Of a DNA stretch of 64,000 nucleotides, positions 40,863 through 49,926 are shown piece after piece. The notes beneath the pieces are model-generated. The model worked only from the letters and a program-made list of their open reading frames with translations, ran no database searches and was not told the origin of the DNA. The DNA is from Streptomyces spinosisporus (lineage in GTDB: Bacteria; Actinomycetota; Actinomycetes; Streptomycetales; Streptomycetaceae). A program made the position numbers and the translations under genes. Each line of letters starts with the position of its first letter. The first letter of the stretch is position 1. The DNA lies in contig NZ_JALDAX010000006.1 of NCBI RefSeq assembly GCF_022698145.1, forward strand, positions 248,001 to 312,000. Direction: 5' to 3'.

Positions 40863-42554
40863 ATGTCCCGCAGGTCCCAGAAGCCGAACCGACGCGTCTC
40901 GTCGCCCCAGCCGTCCGCGTCGTCGCGTCGGGAATTCCGGCTGCCGGAGAGCACGACGCCCGCACTTCCCGCCGTCGAGGACTTCGCCGGTATGGACCTG
41001 CCCGCGGGGCTGCTGAAGACCCTGGTCGCGCAGGGCGTGACCACGCCCTTCCCGATCCAGGCGGCCACCCTGCCCAACTCGCTCGCCGGCCGTGATCTGC
41101 TCGGGCGGGGACGCACCGGCTCCGGCAAGACCCTCGCGTTCGGGCTGGCGCTGCTGGCCCGCACTGCGGGGCTGCGTGCGGAGCCCAGGGCGCCCCTCGC
41201 GCTGGTGCTGGTGCCCACCCGGGAACTGGCCCAGCAGGTGACGGACGCGCTGACTCCGTACGCGACGGCGGTGAACCTGCGGCTGGCCACCGTGGTCGGC
41301 GGGCTGTCGATCACCAAGCAGGCCGGTGCGCTGCGGCGCGGCGCCGAGGTGCTCGTGGCGACCCCCGGCCGGCTCAACGACCTCGTGGAACGCGGGGACT
41401 GCGTCCTCGGCGACGTACGCATCACGGTGCTGGACGAAGCCGACCAGATGACCGACATGGGCTTCCTGCCGCAGATCACCAAGCTGATCCAGCAGGTGCG
41501 GCCCGACGGGCAGCGGATGCTGTTCTCGGCCACCCTGGACCGCAACATCGACCGTCTGGTGCAGCGGTTCCTGACCGATCCGGTGGCGCATTCCGTGGAT
41601 CCGTCCGCGGGCGCGGTGACCACCATGGAGCACCATGTGCTCCATGTGCAGGACGAGACCGACAAGAAGGCCGTCACCACGCGCATCGCGGCCCGTGACG
41701 GCCGGGTGATCCTCTTCCTCGACACCAAGAGATCCGCCGACCGGCTCGCCAAGCGGCTCCTGGCCGTCGGCGTGCGCGCGGCGGCCCTGCACGGCGGCCG
41801 CTCCCAGCCGCAGCGCAACCGCACCCTGGAACAGTTCAAGAACGGCCAGGTCACCGCGCTGGTGGCGACGAACGTGGCGGCCCGGGGCATACACATCGAC
41901 GACCTCGACCTCGTCGTGAACGTCGATCCCCCCGCCGACCACAAGGACTACCTCCACCGGGGCGGCCGCACGGCCCGCGCCGGGGGCTCCGGCAGCGTGG
42001 TCACGCTCGTCCTGCCCGAGCAGAAGCGGGAGATGACCCGGCTCATGTCGGACGCGGGCATCCGCCCCAGGACGTCCCGGGTCACGTCGAGCGACGCGGA
42101 ACTGTCCACCATCACCGGCGCCCGCGAGCCGTCCGGCGTCGCCGTCACCATCGAGGTCCCCCAGCAGGAGACCCCGAAGGCCTCCCGCCCGGCCCGCAAG
42201 CCGGGTACCGCCCCGAGCAGACGATCCGGGCGCCGCCGCAACGGCAGCGGAACCTCCGCAGCCCCCGCGACAGGAAGCCGCGGCTCGGGCCGTCGGACCA
42301 CAGAGGGTGCGGCAGCCCAGGGCGGAACCTCCGGTGCCCCCGCCCGCCGAGCCAGGTCCGGCGGCACCAAGAGCGGTGCCGTCGGCGCGGGCGGCCGTGG
42401 CCCGGAGCGCCAGTCCACGCCCGGCAAAGCAACCAGCGGTACGTCCGGCAAACCCGCGCGCGGCTCGGGCCGACGCGCCACGTCCGCAGGAGGCAAGGGC
42501 GGCACCGGCACGACCGGGGGCCGAGGTGGCGGACGGCGCGCTTCCGCCACCTAG
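40863..42554 (+). CDS. DEAD-box RNA helicase
   Basis: ATP-dependent RNA helicase (563 aa). Q motif with TTPFPIQAATLP, motif I GRTGSGKT, Ia PTRELAQQ, Ib TPGRL, motif II DEAD in VLDEADQM, motif III SAT, IV-VI with ATNVAARGIHIDDL and HRGGRTARAG. The last 130 or so residues form a basic, low-complexity Gly/Arg/Ser/Thr tail that probably binds RNA. ATG at 40863 follows AGGAAGG. It probably unwinds structured RNA in the cold together with the upstream CspA-like protein. Confidence 0.94.
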   Translation: MSRRSQKPNRRVSSPQPSASSRREFRLPESTTPALPAVEDFAGMDLPAGLLKTLVAQGVTTPFPIQAATLPNSLAGRDLLGRGRTGSGKTLAFGLALLARTAGLRAEPRAPLALVLVPTRELAQQVTDALTPYATAVNLRLATVVGGLSITKQAGALRRGAEVLVATPGRLNDLVERGDCVLGDVRITVLDEADQMTDMGFLPQITKLIQQVRPDGQRMLFSATLDRNIDRLVQRFLTDPVAHSVDPSAGAVTTMEHHVLHVQDETDKKAVTTRIAARDGRVILFLDTKRSADRLAKRLLAVGVRAAALHGGRSQPQRNRTLEQFKNGQVTALVATNVAARGIHIDDLDLVVNVDPPADHKDYLHRGGRTARAGGSGSVVTLVLPEQKREMTRLMSDAGIRPRTSRVTSSDAELSTITGAREPSGVAVTIEVPQQETPKASRPARKPGTAPSRRSGRRRNGSGTSAAPATGSRGSGRRTTEGAAAQGGTSGAPARRARSGGTKSGAVGAGGRGPERQSTPGKATSGTSGKPARGSGRRATSAGGKGGTGTTGGRGGGRRASAT

Positions 42555-42638
42555 GGTGCAATCCGCCGCACGTCCGTGACGGGGTCCGGCTTGCCGCGCG
42601 GTGCTCGTTCCGGGCTCGGCGACAGGCCTTTCGCGGCG

Positions 42639-43757
42639 TCAGGTGTCGTAGTCGACCGTCAGCGTCTCGGAGACCGGGAACGACTGGCAGGTCAGCACAT
42701 AGCCGGCGTCGACCTCGGCGGTCTCCAGCGCGTAGTTGCGCCGCATGTCCGCCTCGCCGTCGGTGATCCGGGCCCGGCAGGTGCCGCAGACGCCGCCCTT
42801 GCAGGCGAACGGGAGGTCGGGGCGTACGCGGGAGGCAGCGTCCAGGATGGTGGACTCCCGGGAGAGCGCGGAGGTGGTGGAGCGGCCGTCCAGGACGACG
42901 GTGACCTGGCTGACGGGACCGTCGGCCCTGCCCTCCTCGTGCAGCACCGGCGCGAACGGCTCCTCGCCCGCGAAGAACAGCTCCTGGTGCACCCGGTCCT
43001 CGGGCACCCCCAGCTCCGCCAGGACCTTCTGGGCGTCCAGGACCATGCCGTGGGGTCCGCACAGCCACCAGTGGTCGGCCGCGGAGACGTCGACCAGGCC
43101 GTCGATGAGCGCGCTCAGACGGTCGGCGTCGAGGCGGCCGCTGAGCAGCTCGGCCTCGCGCGGTTCCCGGGACAGCACGTGCGCGAGCTGGAACCGGGCG
43201 GGGTGGAGGTCCTTCAGGTCCGCGAGTTCGTCGGCGAACATCACCGAGTCGGTGCGGCGGTTGCCGTAGAAGAGCGTGACGCGCGAGTTCTCGTCGGCGG
43301 CGAGGACGGACTCGGCGATGGAGACCATGGGTGTGATGCCCGAGCCGGCCGCGATGAGCACATGGTGTCCGGGCGTGCTCAGGTCGGGAGTGAAGCCGCC
43401 GACCGGGCCCATGACCTCGACGGTGTCGCCGGGCCTGACCTCGTTGACCAGCCATGAGGAGAACAGTCCGCCGGGCACCACCCGGACCCCGATCCGCGGC
43501 CGGGCACCCGCCGGGGAGCAGATCGAGTACGAGCGCCGCTCGTCCCGGCCCTCGATCTCTCGGCGCAGGGTGAGCGACTGTCCGGCCTCGAAGGCGAACT
43601 CCTCCGCCAGTTCTCCGGGGACGTCGAAGCTCACGGCGACCGCGTCCTCGCACAGCCGCTGCACGTCCGCGACCCGCAGGGCGTGGAAGGCCGGTCGGCG
43701 ACGAACTCGCCGCACCGGTGAGGGAGCGGCGGTGCCGGATGCCGGCAGGGCTTCCAT
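42639..43757 (-). CDS. paaE: Phenylacetyl-CoA epoxidase reductase subunit PaaE
   Basis: NADPH:ferredoxin-type reductase (372 aa) feeding electrons to the PaaAC oxygenase. The FNR domain (RRSYSICSPAG for FAD, LIAAGSGITPMVSI for NADP) is followed by a C-terminal plant-type 2Fe-2S domain with cysteines in CKGGVCGTC and a later VLTCQSFP. ATG at 43757 lies behind AAGGAGA and overlaps the paaD stop by 1 nt (TGATG). It is the last gene of the paaABCDE operon. Confidence 0.94.
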   Translation of the reverse strand: MEALPASGTAAPSPVRRVRRRPAFHALRVADVQRLCEDAVAVSFDVPGELAEEFAFEAGQSLTLRREIEGRDERRSYSICSPAGARPRIGVRVVPGGLFSSWLVNEVRPGDTVEVMGPVGGFTPDLSTPGHHVLIAAGSGITPMVSIAESVLAADENSRVTLFYGNRRTDSVMFADELADLKDLHPARFQLAHVLSREPREAELLSGRLDADRLSALIDGLVDVSAADHWWLCGPHGMVLDAQKVLAELGVPEDRVHQELFFAGEEPFAPVLHEEGRADGPVSQVTVVLDGRSTTSALSRESTILDAASRVRPDLPFACKGGVCGTCRARITDGEADMRRNYALETAEVDAGYVLTCQSFPVSETLTVDYDT

Positions 43758-44272
43758 CAGATCTCCTTGACGTACTCGAACGGTTCCCGGCAGGCGCGGC
43801 AGCGCCACAGTGCCTTGCAGGAGGTGGCGCCGAAGCGGGAGGTCTCCTCCGTGTCCGTCGCACCGCAGCGGGGGCAGGGGACCGCGCGCCGGGTGGTGGA
43901 CAGGACCAGCGGTACCGGTCCGGCCGAGGGGCGCGGTGCCGGTCCGGGCGGTGCGATGCCGTGTTCGGCGAGCTTGCGGCGGCCCTCGGCGGTGATCCAG
44001 TCGGTGGACCACGGAGGATCCAGGACCGTACGGACCTCCACGTGCTCGTAGCCCGCCTGGGCCAGCCTGGCCGCGACACCGGCGCGCATCTCGGCCATGG
44101 CGGGGCAGCCGGAGTAGGTCGGGGTGAGTTCGGCGACGACCGTGCCGTCGGCGGCCAGCGTGACGTCCCGCAGCACGCCCAGGTCGGCGAGGGTCAGCAT
44201 GGGCAGCTCGGGGTCGGGCACCTGCTCGGCGATGCGGCGGGCGCGCCGGGCGTCGGTGAGCGTGGTCACCAT
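43757..44272 (-). CDS. paaD: Phenylacetyl-CoA epoxidase maturation subunit PaaD
   Basis: MIP18/DUF59-family protein (171 aa) needed for assembling iron or iron-sulfur in the epoxidase. The N-terminal DUF59 domain has VPDPELPMLTLADLGVL and TPTYSGCPAM with the conserved cysteine. A C-terminal zinc-ribbon-like end has CPRC and CRAC. Its ATG overlaps the paaC stop by 7 nt. Confidence 0.93.
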   Translation of the reverse strand: MVTTLTDARRARRIAEQVPDPELPMLTLADLGVLRDVTLAADGTVVAELTPTYSGCPAMAEMRAGVAARLAQAGYEHVEVRTVLDPPWSTDWITAEGRRKLAEHGIAPPGPAPRPSAGPVPLVLSTTRRAVPCPRCGATDTEETSRFGATSCKALWRCRACREPFEYVKEI

Positions 44273-45099
44273 GTCGCCTCCGGATGGGCGCGGGCCACGC
44301 TCTGCAGTTCCGCGAGGAGCGGGGCGAGGTGTGCGGTGTGGTCGCCTTCGCGTCCGTGGCCGACCGGTGTCGGCGGGACGTCCGGCAGGGTCAGGCCGGC
44401 GGCCTCGGTGACCTGCCGCAGCACGGCGAGCACGGCCGTACGGGCGTCGTGGGCCGCGAACAACTCGCCGAGGTGGGCGGTCACTTGGTCGAGGCCTGCC
44501 TGCATCCGTCGGTGGGACTTGTCCGTTCCGTCGCCGAGCCGGACGACCCACTCGGCCGCGTACTGCCGGTGGTACGTCATCTCCTTCACGCCCTTGGCGG
44601 CGATGGCGGCCAGCACCGGGTCGGCGTGCGTGGCGAGCTGCTCGAAGTGGGCCAGACGCCAGGCGGCGAACACCAGCAGCCGGGCCATGGAGAACGCGAA
44701 GTCGCCGTTGGGCAGTTCGGCCAGGCGTACGCTGCGGAAGTCGTCCGCGTCGCGGAAGTACGCGTAGGCGTCCTCGCCGCGCTGGCTGCCGTCGACCTGG
44801 CCGCAGCGGGCGTACAGGAGACGGGCCTGGCCGAGGAAGTCGAGCCCGATGTTGGCGAGGGCGACCTCCTCCTCCAACTCCGGTGCGCGGGTGGTCCATT
44901 CGGCCAGTCGCTGGGCGGTGACCAGGGCGTCGTCGGCCAACTCCAGGCAGGTCGCGGCCAGTTCGCCCCGGTCGACGGCGTCGGGGACGGCCGTGCTGAT
45001 GCCGTGCAGCGGGTCCTCGAAGCCGGTTCCGAAGGCCCAGCGGGCGTCGCCGTCGTCGTGTCCCTCGGCGAGGGACATGTAGACGTGGTCGTCGCTCAT
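44266..45099 (-). CDS. paaC: Phenylacetyl-CoA epoxidase structural subunit PaaC
   Basis: Ferritin-like non-catalytic partner of PaaA (277 aa). The helical bundle has DDALVTAQRLAEWTTRAPELEEEVALANIGLDFLGQAR, then YFRDADDFRSVRLAELPNGDFAFS and VKEMTYHRQYAAEWV. The ATG at 45099 gives a slightly long N-terminus; MSLAEGHDDG at 45078 is possible. It sits between paaB (9-nt gap) and paaD. Confidence 0.93.
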   Translation of the reverse strand: MSDDHVYMSLAEGHDDGDARWAFGTGFEDPLHGISTAVPDAVDRGELAATCLELADDALVTAQRLAEWTTRAPELEEEVALANIGLDFLGQARLLYARCGQVDGSQRGEDAYAYFRDADDFRSVRLAELPNGDFAFSMARLLVFAAWRLAHFEQLATHADPVLAAIAAKGVKEMTYHRQYAAEWVVRLGDGTDKSHRRMQAGLDQVTAHLGELFAAHDARTAVLAVLRQVTEAAGLTLPDVPPTPVGHGREGDHTAHLAPLLAELQSVARAHPEATW

Positions 45100-45108
45100 G
45101 CCCAGCTC

Positions 45109-45402
45109 CTAGATGTGGGGGACGTCGTCGGGGATGTCGTAGAAGGTGGGATGGCGGTACACCTTGTCGGCGCTGGGGGCGAAGAAGGGGTCCTTCTCGT
45201 CGCGGGTGGAGGCCGCGATGTGCTCGGAGCGCACCACCCAGATGCTCACGCCCTCGTTGCGGCGGGTGTACAGGTCGCGTGCGTGCGTGAGCGCCATCGT
45301 GTCGTCCGCCGCGTGCAGGGAGCCGACATGGACGTGGTTCAGGCCGCGCTTGCCCCGTACGAACACCTCGTACAGCGGCCAGCCGTGTGTGTCGGGGGTC
45401 AT
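45109..45402 (-). CDS. paaB: Phenylacetyl-CoA epoxidase subunit PaaB
   Basis: Small subunit (97 aa) that bridges PaaAC dimers. It starts with WPLYEVFVRGKRGLNHVHVGSLHA, then ALTHARDLYTRRNEGVSIWVV and FFAPSADKVYRHPTFY, all PaaB hallmarks. ATG at 45402 overlaps the paaA stop (ATGA). Confidence 0.95.
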   Translation of the reverse strand: MTPDTHGWPLYEVFVRGKRGLNHVHVGSLHAADDTMALTHARDLYTRRNEGVSIWVVRSEHIAASTRDEKDPFFAPSADKVYRHPTFYDIPDDVPHI

Positions 45403-46385
45403 GCCGCCGTTCCCTTCTCGGCGCGGGCGGCCTGCTTGGCAGCGTGTGCGACGGCTGCCTCGCGCACCCAGGCGCCTTCTTCGTGAGCGGTCCGTCGCCG
45501 CTGGATCCGTTGGCTGTTGCAGGGGCCGTCGCCCTTGATGACGCGCATCAGCTCGTCCCAGTCCGGGGTGCCGAAGTCGTGATGGCCGCGCTCCTCGTTC
45601 CAGGTCAGGTCCGGGTCGGGCAGGGTGACGCCGAGCTTCTCGGCCTGCGGGACGGTCATGTCGACGAAGCGCTGGCGCAGTTCGTCGTTGCTGTGCCGCT
45701 TGATCTTCCAGGCCATGGACTGGCGGGAGTTGGGCGAGGCGTCGTCGGGCGGGCCGAACATCATCAGGGACGGCCACCACCAGCGGTTCACCGCGTCCTG
45801 CACCATCTCGCGCTGGGCGTCGGTGCCGCGCATCATCGTCATCAGCAGTTCGTAGCCCTGCCGCTGGTGGAAGGACTCCTCCTTGCAGATCCGGACCATC
45901 GCGCGCGCGTACGGCCCGTAGGAGGAGCGGCACAGGGGCACCTGGTTGCAGATGGCGGCGCCGTCCACGAACCAGCCGATGACGCCCACGTCGGCGAAGC
46001 TCAGTGTCGGGTAGTTGAAGATCGAGGAGTACTTCTGGCGGCCCTCGATGAGCCGCTCGGTGAGGTCGGCGCGGTCGGCGCCGAGGGTCTCGGCCGCCGA
46101 GTACAGATACAGGCCGTGTCCCGCCTCGTCCTGCACCTTGGCGAACAGGATCGCCTTGCGGCGCAGCGACGGGGCACGCGTGATCCACTCGCCCTCCGGC
46201 TGCATGCCGATGATCTCCGAGTGCGCATGCTGGGCCACCTGACGGATCAGGGTCTTGCGGTAGCCCTCAGGCATCCAGTCACGCGGCTCGATCCGCTGGT
46301 CCCGCGCGATCGTCGCCTCGAAGTGCTCCTGCAGCGCCGGAGGTGCATCGTGCGCGGCCGACGAGTCGGCCTGCTGTGCCGTCAT
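45399..46385 (-). CDS. paaA: Phenylacetyl-CoA 1,2-epoxidase catalytic subunit PaaA
   Basis: Di-iron oxygenase (328 aa) that epoxidises the ring of phenylacetyl-CoA. Iron-ligand helices are visible in AKVQDEAGHGLYLY and ICKEESFHQRQG, both ExxH pairs; WMPEGYRKTLIRQVAQHAHSEI is also conserved. The ATG at 46385 is preferred over an ATG at 46424 because a PaaR-type operator lies directly before the latter and should be untranslated. It heads paaABCDE. Confidence 0.95.
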   Translation of the reverse strand: MTAQQADSSAAHDAPPALQEHFEATIARDQRIEPRDWMPEGYRKTLIRQVAQHAHSEIIGMQPEGEWITRAPSLRRKAILFAKVQDEAGHGLYLYSAAETLGADRADLTERLIEGRQKYSSIFNYPTLSFADVGVIGWFVDGAAICNQVPLCRSSYGPYARAMVRICKEESFHQRQGYELLMTMMRGTDAQREMVQDAVNRWWWPSLMMFGPPDDASPNSRQSMAWKIKRHSNDELRQRFVDMTVPQAEKLGVTLPDPDLTWNEERGHHDFGTPDWDELMRVIKGDGPCNSQRIQRRRTAHEEGAWVREAAVAHAAKQAARAEKGTAA

Positions 46386-46402
46386 CCCTACCACCAATCC
46401 CA

Positions 46403-46420
46403 ACCGACCGTTCGTTCGGT
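46403..46420. promoter_or_regulatory. PaaR-type operator upstream of paaA
   Basis: ACCGACCGTTCGTTCGGT contains at 46407-46420 an exact ACCGNNCGNNCGGT core, the pattern I recall for the TetR-family PaaR of Corynebacterium. It lies 18 nt upstream of the paaA start. Confidence 0.7.
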
Positions 46421-46510
46421 CCATGATATGCCGAGCATCCCGGGTTTCGGCAAGTGCCGGGGGCCGATCAATTGGCCGTGCGGTTCGACGGCCCCCACCT
46501 TGCCGTCTGC

Positions 46511-46534
46511 GGTGCCCGCCCCGGGGCGGGCACC
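46511..46534. terminator. Terminator behind the thiolase gene
   Basis: A perfect 24-nt palindrome, very GC-rich, begins 5 nt after the thiolase stop and separates that gene from the paaA promoter. Confidence 0.75.
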
Positions 46535-46538
46535 GCCC

Positions 46539-47762
<1,224 letters not shown>

Positions 47763-47894
47763 CAGGCGGACTCCTCGGTCGTGGCGGCGACGGGCCGGGC
47801 GTGGGAGTCGGGCATCCCGGGACACCGTCCGCCCTGTGGCCCGCCCCTTGACAGCCCATGGGGCGGCTTGATTTCTTGGCCGTGCCGCACGCTA

Positions 47895-47912
47895 ACCGAA
47901 TGGTCGGTCGGT
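47895..47912. promoter_or_regulatory. PaaR-type operator between thiolase and paaI
   Basis: ACCGAATGGTCGGTCGGT. Its first 14 bases match ACCGNNCGNNCGGT except one central C to T. On the minus strand it shares 14 of 18 positions with the paaA site. It lies 18 nt before paaI and 132 nt before the thiolase gene. Confidence 0.62.
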
Positions 47913-47930
47913 AGACAAGGTGGTGTGAAC

Positions 47931-48362
47931 ATGACGGAAGCCGCGCAGGCGTCTCCGGCACCCGCGGAGCGCATGTTCGCCGCGGACGAGGCCTCGCAAC
48001 GCCTCGGCATCGAACTCGTCGACGTGGGCGAGGGGACCGCCGTACTCCGTATGACGGTGACGAAGGCGATGGTCAACGGCCACGGGATCGCCCACGGCGG
48101 CTATGTGTTCCTGCTGGCCGACTCCGCCTTCGCCTGTGCCTGCAACAGCCATGGCCCGGTCACCGTCGCGTCCGGGGCCGACGTCACGTTCGTCGCGCCC
48201 GCGTACGAGGGCGACGTCCTGACGGCCACCGCCGAGGAGGTCACCCGCTTCGGCCGCAGCGGCGTCTACGACGTGAGCGTGCGGCGCGGTGACGCCGTGG
48301 TCGCGGTCTTCCGCGGCCGCAGCCGCACCTTCCGCGACGCGCAACCCGAGGAGCCGCAGTGA
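47931..48362 (+). CDS. paaI: Hydroxyphenylacetyl-CoA thioesterase PaaI
   Basis: Hot-dog-fold thioesterase (143 aa) that releases stalled CoA intermediates of the phenylacetate pathway. The motif GIAHGGYVFLLADSAFA includes the HGG turn and catalytic Asp, followed by SGADVTFVAPAYEGDVLTATA. ATG at 47931. Its stop overlaps the paaK GTG start by 4 nt. Confidence 0.93.
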   Translation: MTEAAQASPAPAERMFAADEASQRLGIELVDVGEGTAVLRMTVTKAMVNGHGIAHGGYVFLLADSAFACACNSHGPVTVASGADVTFVAPAYEGDVLTATAEEVTRFGRSGVYDVSVRRGDAVVAVFRGRSRTFRDAQPEEPQ

Positions 48363-49705
48363 TCAGCGACATCGAGACGTCGGCGGCGGGCCCGGCCCGC
48401 CGCGGTGAGCCGCTTCCGGCACACCTGCTGGACGACGCCGAGCGGATGACACGCCAGGAGGTGCGGGACCTCCAGCTGAAGCGGCTGCGCCAGACCCTTC
48501 AACACGCCTACGACAACGTCGAGTTGTACCGCAAGAAGTTCGACCAGGCCGATGTGCGGCCCGAGGACTGCCGGACTCTGGAGGACCTGGCGCGCTTCCC
48601 GTTCACCACCAAGGCGGACCTGCGCGAGACCTACCCCTTCGGGATGTTCGCCGTCCCCATGTCCGAGGTGCGGCGCATCCATGCCTCCAGCGGTACGACC
48701 GGCCGTCCCACCGTCGTCGGCTACACCGAGAACGACCTGTCGACCTGGGCGGACCTGATCGCCCGCTCCATCCGCGCGGCCGGCGGACGTCCGGGGCACA
48801 AGGTCCACATCAGCTACGGCTACGGCCTGTTCACCGGCGGCCTGGGCGCCCACTACGGCGCCGAGCGGGCCGGCTGCACCGTGATCCCCGCCTCGGGCGG
48901 CATGACCGCACGCCAGGTGCAGATCATCCGGGACTTCGAGCCCGACATCATCATGGTGACGCCGTCCTACATGCTCACCCTGCTCGACGAGTTCGAGCGT
49001 CAGGGCGTCGACCCGCGCTCCACGAGCCTGAAGGTGGGCATCTTCGGCGCCGAACCGTGGTCGGAGGAGATGCGCCGGGAGATCGAGGAGCGCATGGACA
49101 TCCACGCGGTCGACATCTACGGCCTGTCCGAGGTGATGGGCCCCGGCGTCGCGCAGGAGTGCGTGGAGACCAAGGACGGCCTGCACGTGTGGGAGGACCA
49201 TTTCCTCCCGGAGATCGTCGACCCCGTCACGGACGACGTGCTCGCCGACGGCGCGAGCGGTGAGCTGGTCCTCACCTCGCTCACCAAGGAGGCGCTGCCC
49301 GTCATCCGCTACCGCACCCGGGACCTGACCCGTCTGCTGCCCGGCACGGCCCGTACCGGCTTCCGTCGTATCGAGAAGGTCACCGGTCGCTGCGACGACA
49401 TGATCATCCTGCGGGGGGTCAATGTCTTCCCGACCCAGATCGAGGAGGTCGTGCTGCGCACGCCCGGTGTGGCGCCGCACTTCCAGATCCGGCTCGGCAC
49501 GCGCGGCAGGATGGACCACATGACCGTCCGCGTCGAGGCGCAGCCCGACGCGGGGGCCGGGCAGCGGGAGTCGGCCGCCAGGGCGATCGCCCAGGGGGTC
49601 AAGGACGGTGTCGGCGTGAGCGTGGACGTCGAGATCGTGGATCCCGAGACCTTGGAGCGCTCGCTCGGCAAGCTCCGCAGGGTCAAGGACGAACGCGGGG
49701 TGTGA
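48359..49705 (+). CDS. paaK: Phenylacetate-CoA ligase PaaK
   Basis: AMP-forming CoA ligase (448 aa) that activates phenylacetate, the entry step of the pathway. The ATP loop is ASSGTTGRPTVVGYT, then YGYGLFTGGLGAHYGAE, IYGLSEVMGPGV and RYRTRDLT; the C-terminal domain has DDMIILRGVNVFPTQIE and the final KLRRV lysine region. The GTG start overlaps paaI. It is transcribed away from the thiolase/paaABCDE block. Confidence 0.95.
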   Translation: MISDIETSAAGPARRGEPLPAHLLDDAERMTRQEVRDLQLKRLRQTLQHAYDNVELYRKKFDQADVRPEDCRTLEDLARFPFTTKADLRETYPFGMFAVPMSEVRRIHASSGTTGRPTVVGYTENDLSTWADLIARSIRAAGGRPGHKVHISYGYGLFTGGLGAHYGAERAGCTVIPASGGMTARQVQIIRDFEPDIIMVTPSYMLTLLDEFERQGVDPRSTSLKVGIFGAEPWSEEMRREIEERMDIHAVDIYGLSEVMGPGVAQECVETKDGLHVWEDHFLPEIVDPVTDDVLADGASGELVLTSLTKEALPVIRYRTRDLTRLLPGTARTGFRRIEKVTGRCDDMIILRGVNVFPTQIEEVVLRTPGVAPHFQIRLGTRGRMDHMTVRVEAQPDAGAGQRESAARAIAQGVKDGVGVSVDVEIVDPETLERSLGKLRRVKDERGV

Positions 49706-49713
49706 CCCAGAAT

Positions 49714-49826
49714 GTGGGTTCGAGATCCATCATGCGAGTAACAGGATCGAACCTTTGGTCAATTTGGATTCGAGAACAACCATTGACCTGGCCGAAATCC
49801 ACCCTCATGATGAGTCCTCAACCCAC
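49714..49826. promoter_or_regulatory. Nested inverted repeats upstream of the GntP gene
   Basis: Three pairs are nested or adjacent in an AT-richer region: GTGGGTT/AACCCAC (49714-49720, 49820-49826), GGTTCGA/TCGAACC (49717-49723, 49747-49753) and GGTCAAT/ATTGACC (49757-49763, 49782-49788). TTCGAGA occurs twice more. The 221-bp gap between paaK and the permease contains no gene, so this is a candidate multi-site operator. Confidence 0.5.
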
Positions 49827-49926
49827 AAGGTCTGATGCAGTGCCCCGTCCCCCGCAGTGACACCGGCGTCACATCCCCGAGCGACCGTCTGCCACCGCGC
49901 CCCCGTCCCCGCAAGGAGCGAGCGGT

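Noticed and set aside
46386..46424. paaA start at ATG 46424
   Set aside because: This would place the PaaR-type operator inside the coding region. ATG 46385 gives the family N-terminus.
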